Positions 35,762-44,200 of a stretch of DNA of 64,000 nucleotides are shown piece by piece. The translations under genes were made by a program, and so were the position numbers. Each line of letters opens with the position of its first letter. Position 1 is the first letter of the stretch. Under the pieces are notes generated by a model, which worked only from the letters and a program-made list of their open reading frames with translations, was not told where the DNA came from and did no database searches. The stretch covers positions 62,001 to 126,000 of the forward strand of contig NZ_JBANCG010000012.1 in NCBI RefSeq assembly GCF_037026715.1. The letters run 5' to 3'. The stretch is from Breoghania sp037026715 (GTDB taxonomy: Bacteria; Pseudomonadota; Alphaproteobacteria; Rhizobiales; Stappiaceae).

Positions 35762-36952
35762 TTAGAACGTGCGCTGGACGCGGAACATGCCGACCAGATC
35801 GTCGTCGTCGGCGTCGACGGCGGTACGGTCGTAGTCCTCATTCAGGTACTCGAGTTCGACACCCATCAGGAAGCCGGAGACCGGCGACCAAACCAGGTTG
35901 CCCTGAACGCCAACCTGGTCGACGTCGTAATCGCCACCCTTCGACTCAAGCGTCGCGTAGGATGCCGTCAGAGCGGACGAAATGGTCGAAGTCCAGTTGT
36001 GCTTGACACCGCCGCCAAAGCCCCAAGCGGTCGTGGCCTTGACGTCGTTGCCGACAACGACACCATCAACGTCGAGGTTCGACGAGACGTAGGCAGCCGC
36101 ACCCTTGGCGTAGGACGCCTGGAAGGAGACGGTGTCGCCAGCAGAGATCATCGGGACGTTGAAGGTCACGCCAGCGCCGATCGCATAGCCGAGCTCGGAG
36201 TCACGAACGGTGCTGTCGCCGTTGACCTGGTGCAGAGCACCCATCAGCTGAGCAGAACCCCAACCCTGGTCGACGCGCAGGTTAGCAACGAAGTCCGGCA
36301 CCTTGTGGCCGCCGAAGTAGTCGTTGAAATCGCCGTCGGCGTCCTTCGTGCCATCGCCGATGATGCCGCGCGAGTAGGTGGCATCTTCAACCGACAGCGT
36401 GGCGGAGAAGCCGTTGCCGAAGCCGTAGGTGTAGGCAAAAGCGGTCGTCTTGTGATCGGAGAAGCCCTGGTCGAGGATCGAGCCCCAGGCGTCGCCGGTG
36501 TAGAAGTCGAAGAAGCTGTTGCCGATACGGCCGAAGGTGAAGCCGCCGAACTGGATGAAGCCGTTCTTCAGCGTCACAGACGGATTGTCGCTGCCCGAAT
36601 CCTGCGTGAACCACAGGTCGACGAACGTGCGCAGCAGGCCGTATTCGGTCTGGGTGCGCGAGTCGAAACGGACATAGGCACGAGCGCGGGTCGTCGTGCT
36701 GTTGTCGTCACGGCTATCCCAGTCATTGTTGCCGGTGCTAGCGAAGTCGCGGAACCGCAGCTCGACGCGCATGCCGCCCTGGACGCGCAGGCAGGTCTCG
36801 GTGCCCGGGATGTAGAAGTAGCCGGCGCCGTAGGCGTCGCAGACGCGGACGTAATCGACCGGCTCCGGAGCGGACGGAAGATCGGCAGCCTGGGCGCCTG
36901 CGATCGTGAACATGCTCGCAGCAGCAGCGGCGAGAACAAGTGTCTTGGTCAT
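35762..36952 (-). CDS. Omp2-type porin, copy 3
   Basis: A 396-residue porin with signal peptide TKTLVLAAAAASMFTIAGA. Its barrel is closest to copy 2 in the second half (STVRDSELGYAIGAGVTF, KGAAAYVSSNLDVDG) and ends FRVQRTF. The loop after strand three reads STGNNDWDSRDDNS. Codon use appears the same as in its neighbours. Its long 5' region is the most AT-rich of the array. Confidence 0.95.
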   Translation of the reverse strand: MTKTLVLAAAAASMFTIAGAQAADLPSAPEPVDYVRVCDAYGAGYFYIPGTETCLRVQGGMRVELRFRDFASTGNNDWDSRDDNSTTTRARAYVRFDSRTQTEYGLLRTFVDLWFTQDSGSDNPSVTLKNGFIQFGGFTFGRIGNSFFDFYTGDAWGSILDQGFSDHKTTAFAYTYGFGNGFSATLSVEDATYSRGIIGDGTKDADGDFNDYFGGHKVPDFVANLRVDQGWGSAQLMGALHQVNGDSTVRDSELGYAIGAGVTFNVPMISAGDTVSFQASYAKGAAAYVSSNLDVDGVVVGNDVKATTAWGFGGGVKHNWTSTISSALTASYATLESKGGDYDVDQVGVQGNLVWSPVSGFLMGVELEYLNEDYDRTAVDADDDDLVGMFRVQRTF

Positions 36953-37015
36953 AAGTAAGCTTCCATATCAAAGCAGGTGGGACATCAGGTGCGAGATCCC
37001 CTCCTCGCAAGCCGG

Positions 37016-37043
37016 AAGATACTCAACGTATTTTCTCGCGCAA
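37016..37043 (-). promoter_or_regulatory. Candidate promoter of porin copy 3
   Basis: On the minus strand TTGCGC (37043-37038) and TATCTT (37021-37016) have a 16-nt spacer, leaving a leader of about 60 nt. Confidence 0.4.
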
Positions 37044-37361
37044 TCCAAGAACGACCAAAGGCAGCCGCGAACCGTTACATTGGTTGGCATAGTTGCAATA
37101 AAGACACGGCTTACCTGGCGTCAATAAATATTCAGTCATTTATTATAGTATATCTGATATTTACATTGCGTCATTTCTACGTCTAGCCAAGTTAACAAGT
37201 GCGCATTCAGATTCAATGTAACGTCTTCACTGCCCTTCCGGCTCGTATTTTCGTTTGAAATGATCATTTTAGATTAGGCATTCGCCCCATCGAATACGGA
37301 AGAGCGCGGCCGCATGGGTGACCGCGCTCTCATTCTGCCTGCCGATTACATTTGAAAGACG

Positions 37362-37390
37362 AAAAAGCCCGGCGGATTTCTCCGCCGGGC
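37362..37390 (-). terminator. Terminator of porin copy 4
   Basis: GCCCGGCGG-ATTTCT-CCGCCGGGC stem (37367-37390) followed on the minus strand by TTTTT. It is identical in its core to the terminator of copy 2. Confidence 0.9.
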
Positions 37391-37416
37391 CCTCGATCCG
37401 ATCTTGTCAGATCAGA

Positions 37417-38697
37417 TTAGAACGTGCGCTGAACGCGGAAGATGCCGACCAGCGTATCGTCGTCGTCCAGGCCAAACGCGTTGCCCGTGGCGTTGTAGTC
37501 GATCGACTCGTACTCGAGCTCGACACCCATCAGGAAGCCGGAAACCGGCGACCAGACCAGGCTGCCCTGCACGCCCCACTGATCGACATCAGCATCCGGA
37601 TTGGCGCCGAGGTCGTTGTTGAACGAGGCGTAGTTGGCCGTCACAGCAGACGACAGGGTCGGCGTCCAGTGGTGGGTGAAGCCACCGCCGATGCCCCAAC
37701 CGGTCGTCGTCTCGATGTTGGTTCCGGAGATCGCCGCCGCATCCGCCATGGCAGCCGACTCGTGGACGTAGCGCACCGCGCCGTTCGAGTAGGCACCCTG
37801 GAAGCTGATAGTGTCGCCCGGCGCGATCATCGGCACATTGAACGTCACACCGGCACCGATCGCCCAACCGACTGCGGAGTCGATGACGTTCCCCGTCGAA
37901 CCAGACGTACCGGCCGAGCTGTTCGTCCACGTACCCGTGCCGGCATAGACCTGATGCACGGCACCCATCAGCTGGGCCGAACCCCAACCCTGGTCGACGC
38001 GCAGATTGGCCACCAGATCCGGCCACTTATGACCACCGTAGTTGTCATAGATGTCGGTGCTGTCGCCATCGCCGTTCTGATTGCCGAAAAGAGCTTCCGA
38101 ATAGGCAATGCCGTTGCGCGAGAAGGTCGCGTCTTCGGCGGACAGCGTGGCGGAGAAGCCGTTGCCGAAGCCGTAGGTGTACGCGAACAGGTTCGTGCGG
38201 TGATCCGAGAAGCCCTGCTGAACGATCGAGCCCCAGTTGTCGCCGGTGTAGAAGTCGAAGAACGACTCGGCGCGACCGAAGGTGAAGCCACCGAACTGGA
38301 TGAAGCCGTTCCACAGCGTCACGGACGGCGTCGTGCCGGTGCCGGAATCACCGGTGAACCACAGGTCGACGAAGGTGCGCAGCAGGCCGTACTCGGTCTG
38401 GGTACGCGAGTCGAAGCGGACATAGGCACGAGCGCGGGTCGTCGTGGCGTTGCCGTCACGCGTGCCCCAAGCCGTGTTGTCGTCGGCGAAGTCGCGGAAC
38501 CGGAACTCAACGCGCATGCCGCCCTGGACACGCAGGCAGGTCTCGGTGCCCGGGATGTAGAAATAGCCAGCGCCGTAAGCGTCGCAGACACGGACGTAAT
38601 CGACCGGCTCCGGAGCAACCGGCAGGTCCGCAGCCTGAGCGCCGGCAACAGCGAGCGTGCCCGCCGCGGCGCCGAGGATGAGGGTCTTCATAGTCAT
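37417..38697 (-). CDS. Omp2-type porin, copy 4
   Basis: A 426-residue porin, the longest of the four. The signal peptide is MKTLILGAAAGTLAVAGA, the mature start DLPVAPEPVDYVRVCDAYG and the end FRVQRTF. Extra length lies in external loops such as NGDGDSTDIYDNYGG and TGTWTNSSAGTSGSTG. ATG 38697 has a near-perfect GGAGG 7 nt upstream. In its TFGRAESFFDFYTGDNWG segment it agrees with copy 1 rather than 2 and 3, a mosaic pattern suggesting recombination among copies. Confidence 0.95.
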   Translation of the reverse strand: MTMKTLILGAAAGTLAVAGAQAADLPVAPEPVDYVRVCDAYGAGYFYIPGTETCLRVQGGMRVEFRFRDFADDNTAWGTRDGNATTTRARAYVRFDSRTQTEYGLLRTFVDLWFTGDSGTGTTPSVTLWNGFIQFGGFTFGRAESFFDFYTGDNWGSIVQQGFSDHRTNLFAYTYGFGNGFSATLSAEDATFSRNGIAYSEALFGNQNGDGDSTDIYDNYGGHKWPDLVANLRVDQGWGSAQLMGAVHQVYAGTGTWTNSSAGTSGSTGNVIDSAVGWAIGAGVTFNVPMIAPGDTISFQGAYSNGAVRYVHESAAMADAAAISGTNIETTTGWGIGGGFTHHWTPTLSSAVTANYASFNNDLGANPDADVDQWGVQGSLVWSPVSGFLMGVELEYESIDYNATGNAFGLDDDDTLVGIFRVQRTF

Positions 38698-39062
38698 TAC
38701 CTGACCTCCAATAGAAATCAAAAGGAAGAAGTCTGGGCCCTTACCCAACGTTTCGACTGCTTCCGTTTCCCCGCGATTTTGCTTCTCGCATTGTTTGCTG
38801 CGTCATCTGACGCGGTGTCGAACAATCAAGCAGCAGAGGTACGACGTTCCCGCCGTTCGCAAAGTCACCATATCCGGATCGCCCGACCGTTCAACCGACA
38901 TCAGCAGTTGCGGAAGCCCAGGAAGCCGCTTTCGGGTCACGGTGTTGCACGAAAAACACGAACTGACCGTCAAACTTAAGGTTTCGATAGTAAAATAGGC
39001 AGTTTAAATATTCATTTGAGTCACTGGAAGTGCCCGTTGCTGTGACAGATATACCGGATTCC
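38698..39062. other. Intergenic region upstream of porin copy 4
   Basis: 365 bases between pbpC (which ends at 39063 on the minus strand) and porin copy 4. It includes the GGAGG ribosome site of copy 4; 38985-39035 is AT-rich. No terminator for pbpC with a convincing stem and T-run, and no gene, is seen. Confidence 0.55.
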
Positions 39063-41207
39063 CTAGCGAATCTCGACCTGAACACGTGCCGACTTGCCGG
39101 AAGAATCAAGAACAGACAGCGTCACGAATCCAGAACCATCCGGAACCCAGCGGAACTGACGTCGATGTACTGTCTTGCCGATCAAATGATCATTTGAGAA
39201 CAAGTAGAACGGAGGCCGTCCGCGCGACACCCTCACCACCACGCCGCCGATGCGTTGCGTGCCTGCGGTCTCCACATCGAGAACGGCGCCGTCGGGCGGA
39301 AAATCAATGGCGAGCCCATCGCGCGCGCCCTCCCCGCGCCGCACCCGCACTTCGCGCAAAGGTAGGGGCAGATCGGTCCCGGACGCCGCGAGCGCGCCCG
39401 CAGGCGGCCCGGCAAGAGGTGCGAGCGGCCGACCAAGGCGGGCAAAGGCGTCAAAGAGGATGGGGGCTGCCGCCCTGAATCCGGTGGCGCCGGCAATCGC
39501 CGCCCCATCGGCACGCCCGGTCCACACGGCGATCACCACATGGCCGTCAAAGCCGACCGCCCATGCGTCGCGATAGCCATAGGACGTGCCGGTCTTGAAG
39601 GCGATGCGGCCGCCGATTGCAGCCGAAGGCGCGGGCGTGCCGGCCAGGATGTCGCCGACATACCAGGCGGCAAGCGGGCTCAGCACGTGCTCGCCACCGC
39701 CCGCCGGACGCGGCCCGTCCGCAGATTCGCGCAAGGCGACGGATGTCCCTCCCCGGGCAATCGCACAATAAAGGCCGGCCAGATCGTGCAGCGTGACGCC
39801 GATCCCGCCGAGCCCGATGGCAAGCCCCGGCGCTTCGCCCGCCGGCAATTCCGGCGCAACGCCGGCCGCTCGCATCCGCGCCATCAGCCGCGCCGGCCCC
39901 ACCGCATCCAGCATCGCCACCGCAGGCACGTTGAGCGACAGCTCCAGCGCCTCGCGCACGGTGACGGTGCCGTGAAACGCGTGATCGAAGTTTTTCGGCG
40001 CATAGCCGGAAATGGTCGTCGGCCTGTCCTCGATCAGGCTTTGCGGCGCGGCAAGTCCCTCCTCGAAGCCGAGCCCATAGATGAGCGGCTTCAAGGTGGA
40101 GCCGGGCGAGCGCACCGCCCGCGTCATGTCGATGGCGCCCTGCCGCCGCTCATCGAGATAGCCCGGAGAGCCGACGGAGGCGAGGATTTCGCCGGTGGCA
40201 TGGTCGACGGCAAGAATCGCGAGCGACCGCTTCGGCCCGAGCCGGCCCGCCCGCACCCGCGCCAGATCCTCCAGACGCGCCTGAAGCCCAGCATCGATGG
40301 TGAGATGGTGAACGTTCGCCTTGGGATCGGCGGCGACCGCCCGGTCGGCCGCGTGGGCGGCCAGCATCGGAAAGGGTCTGCGGCGATCGGGCATGCGTTC
40401 CCGCCGCGCGGCCGCCGCTTCGCCCGCCCCCATCGCGCCGGCGGAAACCATCCGCGCCAGCACCCGGTCGCGCGCCGCTTTCGCAGTCTCGGCATGACGA
40501 TCCGGCCGCCGTGTCTCCGGCGACTGCGGCAACGCGACCAGAAGCGCCGCCTCCGCCGCCGTCAGCCGTTTCGGCTCCTTGCCGAAATAGGCGAGCGTCG
40601 CCGCCCGCACGCCCTCGATATTGCCGCCGTAGGGCGCCTTCAGCAGATAGAGCGCGAGAATCTGTTTCTTGGAGAGATGCCGCTCGATCTTCCAGGCGCA
40701 CAGGATCTGGTGGATCTTGCCGGCCAGCGACCGCTCGCCACCGCAATCGATCAGCCGGGCGACCTGCATGGTCAAGGTGGAGCCGCCGGAGACGATTCGC
40801 CCCGACGATATCCCTTGCCAGGCCGCGCGCAGCAGGGCGCGGAAATCGACGCCGCCGTGGCGATAGAAGCGCCGGTCCTCGTAGGCGAGCAGCATCTTCT
40901 CGAATTTCGGATCGACATCACCGGCCGCAACAGGCATGCGCCAGCGCTCGTCGGCCGCCGCATAGGCCCGCAGCAACCGCCCGTCGCGATCCAGAACCTC
41001 GACGGATTTCGACACCTCGTCCGGCATAGGGATTGGATCGCCGATCAGGCGCGGCCCTATTATATAAAAAGTGAGGCCCGCAAGCAGGACGAGCCCCGCG
41101 ACGCCGCCCGCCACCGCCACGAGCGCGCGAAAAGACGGATGGCAGGGCCGGGTGCCGACCGCGCTGCCGCCCTCGTCGTCTCGCCCGGCGCCCATGCGGC
41201 CTGCCAT
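39063..41207 (-). CDS. pbpC: Penicillin-binding protein 1C
   Basis: A 714-residue class A PBP. After a membrane anchor (about residues 27-50) comes the glycosyltransferase domain with LLAYEDRRFYRHGGVD and SGGSTLTMQVARLI. The transpeptidase domain has S370 in SPGSTLKPLIYG, SLNVPA as the SxN motif and K538 in FKTGTSYG. A C-terminal beta domain typical of PBP1C starts around residue 620 (DGLAIDFPPDGAVLD). Its start lies 9 nt after the alpha-2-macroglobulin stop, with an AGGG ribosome site; the two genes are a conserved operon for envelope defence or repair. Confidence 0.95.
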   Translation of the reverse strand: MAGRMGAGRDDEGGSAVGTRPCHPSFRALVAVAGGVAGLVLLAGLTFYIIGPRLIGDPIPMPDEVSKSVEVLDRDGRLLRAYAAADERWRMPVAAGDVDPKFEKMLLAYEDRRFYRHGGVDFRALLRAAWQGISSGRIVSGGSTLTMQVARLIDCGGERSLAGKIHQILCAWKIERHLSKKQILALYLLKAPYGGNIEGVRAATLAYFGKEPKRLTAAEAALLVALPQSPETRRPDRHAETAKAARDRVLARMVSAGAMGAGEAAAARRERMPDRRRPFPMLAAHAADRAVAADPKANVHHLTIDAGLQARLEDLARVRAGRLGPKRSLAILAVDHATGEILASVGSPGYLDERRQGAIDMTRAVRSPGSTLKPLIYGLGFEEGLAAPQSLIEDRPTTISGYAPKNFDHAFHGTVTVREALELSLNVPAVAMLDAVGPARLMARMRAAGVAPELPAGEAPGLAIGLGGIGVTLHDLAGLYCAIARGGTSVALRESADGPRPAGGGEHVLSPLAAWYVGDILAGTPAPSAAIGGRIAFKTGTSYGYRDAWAVGFDGHVVIAVWTGRADGAAIAGATGFRAAAPILFDAFARLGRPLAPLAGPPAGALAASGTDLPLPLREVRVRRGEGARDGLAIDFPPDGAVLDVETAGTQRIGGVVVRVSRGRPPFYLFSNDHLIGKTVHRRQFRWVPDGSGFVTLSVLDSSGKSARVQVEIR

Positions 41208-41216
41208 GACGGCACC

Positions 41217-44200
41217 CTACCGGTTCGGGCCGACGACCTCGACCCGCTCCGTGGCCGTGCGCGCGAAGCGGTCCGGACGGTACATGTCTTCGACCTGCGC
41301 CGGCGGCCGGGCGTAGCTTCCCGGTGTCACGGCGCGCACCAGATAGGCGAAGGTGGTGTTGCGCGAGCCCGATCCGTCATGGTCGAAGGTGGCGACGAAC
41401 CGATCCGTGCGGAATTCGGTGTGGGTCGCCTGGTCATCGAGCGCCAGCCAGTCGAGCCCGCCGAGATCGCCGCTTCTGACGAGCCGCGGATTGTCGATTT
41501 CGAAGCCGGCCGGAAGCGGGTCCACCACCATCAGCCGTCCCGAAAGATCATCCAGCGCCTGCACCTTGAGCACCACGACCATCCGCTGATTCTGCGCAAC
41601 GGTTGATGCATCGATCTCCTTGCCGTCGAGATCAAAGGTCTGCCGCGTCAGCGTGAAGCCGTTGCCGGCCGCCGCCAGCGGGCCAGCGGCGGGGCCGGTC
41701 ACCGTCGTCGCCACGTCAACCGGATCCTTGCCGCCATTGGCGACCTGCAGGGCGGCGTTCATCAGCGCCGCGCCGCTGTAGAGCCGGCTCGCCGGGCTCT
41801 CAAGCGCATCGCCGTCAAGCGTGAGGTCGGCGGTCTTGTCCGTCTTCAAAAGCGCATCGGCGGCCAGCAGCATCCACGCCTTTTCCTGCGTGCTGAGACG
41901 CGCCCGGTCGGCGGCGCCCGCCGCGATCCGGTGGGTAAGATCGTTGAGATCGACGCCGACCTTTCCCGAATCCGCGGCCAGCGCCAGCACCCCGGCCGCA
42001 TCGCGCAGGTAAGAGCCATAGTCGGCGCGGTAGTGCCACGGCTTGCCGGCCTCCTCTTTGATCGCGGCCACCGCCGAGGCGAAGGCCGTGCGGGCCCGCG
42101 GCTGCTCGCCGTAAAGGGCGGCCGCAGCACCAAGCTGCGCCCTGGCAAGCGGCGTGGCGAAGTTCTGGAGCTTGGTGTCGATATAGTAGCGGATATCGCC
42201 GATGGACGAGCGCCCTGCCCGCGTCAGCACGTAGAGTGCGTAGGCCACGTCCTCGCCGCCATTGCGGAAGTCGGAGGCATAGGCGAGGCTGTTGGCCAGA
42301 TTGTCGAGCGCCTGGGTATAGGCGAGGCTCGGCACGTCGTAGTCGGCCTCCCGCGCCCGGGTCAGGAAGTCGGCGACATAAGAATCAAGCCACAGGTTGC
42401 GTCCGTCGTCGTTCGGGCTCCACACACCGAAGGCGCCGTTGGACGCCTGGTTGGAGAGGATGCCCGTCAGCGCCTTCTGCACCCGCGCGCGCAAGGCGGC
42501 GTCGTCCGTCATGCCGGCGGCTTCCGCCACCTTGTTCAGATAGAGCAGCGGCAGCGCGACGCTGGTGAGCTGCTCGGTGCAACCGTAGGGATAGCGGTTG
42601 AGCGAGGACAACAGCCCCACCACATCGAGCCCGGCGAGCGCACCGGCCGAAAAGCTCACTTCGGTGGCCTCCGGCCGCAGCCCGTCGAGCATGCTGGAGC
42701 CGAGATAGATCGATTGCCCCGGCACCAGCGAGACCACGGAACGCCGCGTGATGTCGGGCGTCAGGTCGCGCACGCCGAGCGCCAGCGTCTTGGAGGCGAC
42801 CGGCCCGTCGGGGCCGTTGACGACGAGGGTCAGTTCCGCATCCCCGACGATCCGCCCCTCGATCGGCACGCGCACCGCCTTGTACTCCTTCGCCGCCAGT
42901 TCAACGGTGAGATCGGAATCGGCCGCCGCAATGGCGATTTCAGGCGTTTCGGTGAAGGACAGCCGATAGGTTCCCGCCGGCCCCTCCACGTTGTCGAGTT
43001 CCACCAGCATGAGGGAATCGTCGCCGGGATTGAGGAAATGCGGCAGGCTGACGGAGGCGACGACCGGGTCGCGCACGATCACGTCCTTGCTCGCATGGCC
43101 GACGCCGGCTGCACTCCAGGCAACCGCCATCACCTTCACCGTGCCGTTGAAATCGGGAATGTCGAAATCGACGGTCGCCTCCCCGTCCTCATCGACCTTC
43201 ACCACGCCCGAAAACAGCGCCAGCGGCTTCTGCGTCGGCGGCGGACCTTCGGCGCGAAGGCCCGCGCCGTCACCGCCCGAACGCACCGCGCCGCGCGTGC
43301 CCGCCATGCGGTCGATGAGCTGGCCGTAGAGATCGCGCATTTCCATGCCGAGCTTGCGCTGACCGAAATACCACTCGTCGGGCGCCGGCGGCTCGAAGCG
43401 GGTGAGATTGAGAATGCCCACGTCCACCGCCGCGACGGTGACATAAGCCTCCTCGCCCGGCGCCAGATTGGCGAGCTTCACCGGCACCGCCAGCGTGCCG
43501 TTCGGACGCATCGTCTCCGGCGCCGTCAGCTCCACATCGATATCGCGCTTGCCGGGGTCGACATCGAGCCAGGTCAGCCCGATCGCGCGCGCCGGCATCC
43601 GCTTGGCCTTGATATCCATCGGCCGATAGAGCGTGGCGGTCACATAGGCGCCCGGCCCCCAGGCATCGGTGACCGGCAGATCGACGCTCGTCTCCTTCGC
43701 GGCCTCCACCTCCACGACCTTGGTGTCGATCAGCCCGTCCGCCATCACCGCGATCAGCGCCGTGCCGGCAAACCGCGGCTGAAGCCGCAGCTTGGCGACC
43801 TCGCCGGGGCGGTAGCGCTCCTTGTCGAGGCCGACCTCCAGCACGTCCGGCGTGTCCGCGCTCGCCTTGGCGACGTACCATCCGGCGGAAAACTCCACGC
43901 TCGTCGCGCTCTGGTCCGGCCCGCCGGCAATCTCCAGCCGGAACCGGCCCCAGTCGACCGGCAGCGACAATCGACCCGGATCCTTTGCATCGAGATCGAG
44001 CGTCCCATTCGAAACCCGCTTCGTCGTCTTCACCGCATCGTATTGCCAAGATCCGTTGGCCTTGAACCACTGGTAGTGGGTTTCGATCTTCGACAGCGTC
44101 CAGGCGAGCCCCTTGGCGGACATCTGCGTGCCGTCGGGCGCCGCGAGAAGGACGTTGAACTCCGCCGGCCCGCCCTGCTCCACCGAATCCTCAAAGAGCG

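Larger units (their letters stand above)
36953..37416. other. Intergenic region between porin copies 3 and 4
   Basis: 464 bases hold the copy 3 promoter candidate (37016-37043), a strongly AT-rich segment (about 37120-37180, with TTATTATAGTATATCTGATA) that may be a regulator-binding or UP-like region, and the copy 4 terminator (37362-37390). No gene is seen. Confidence 0.6.
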
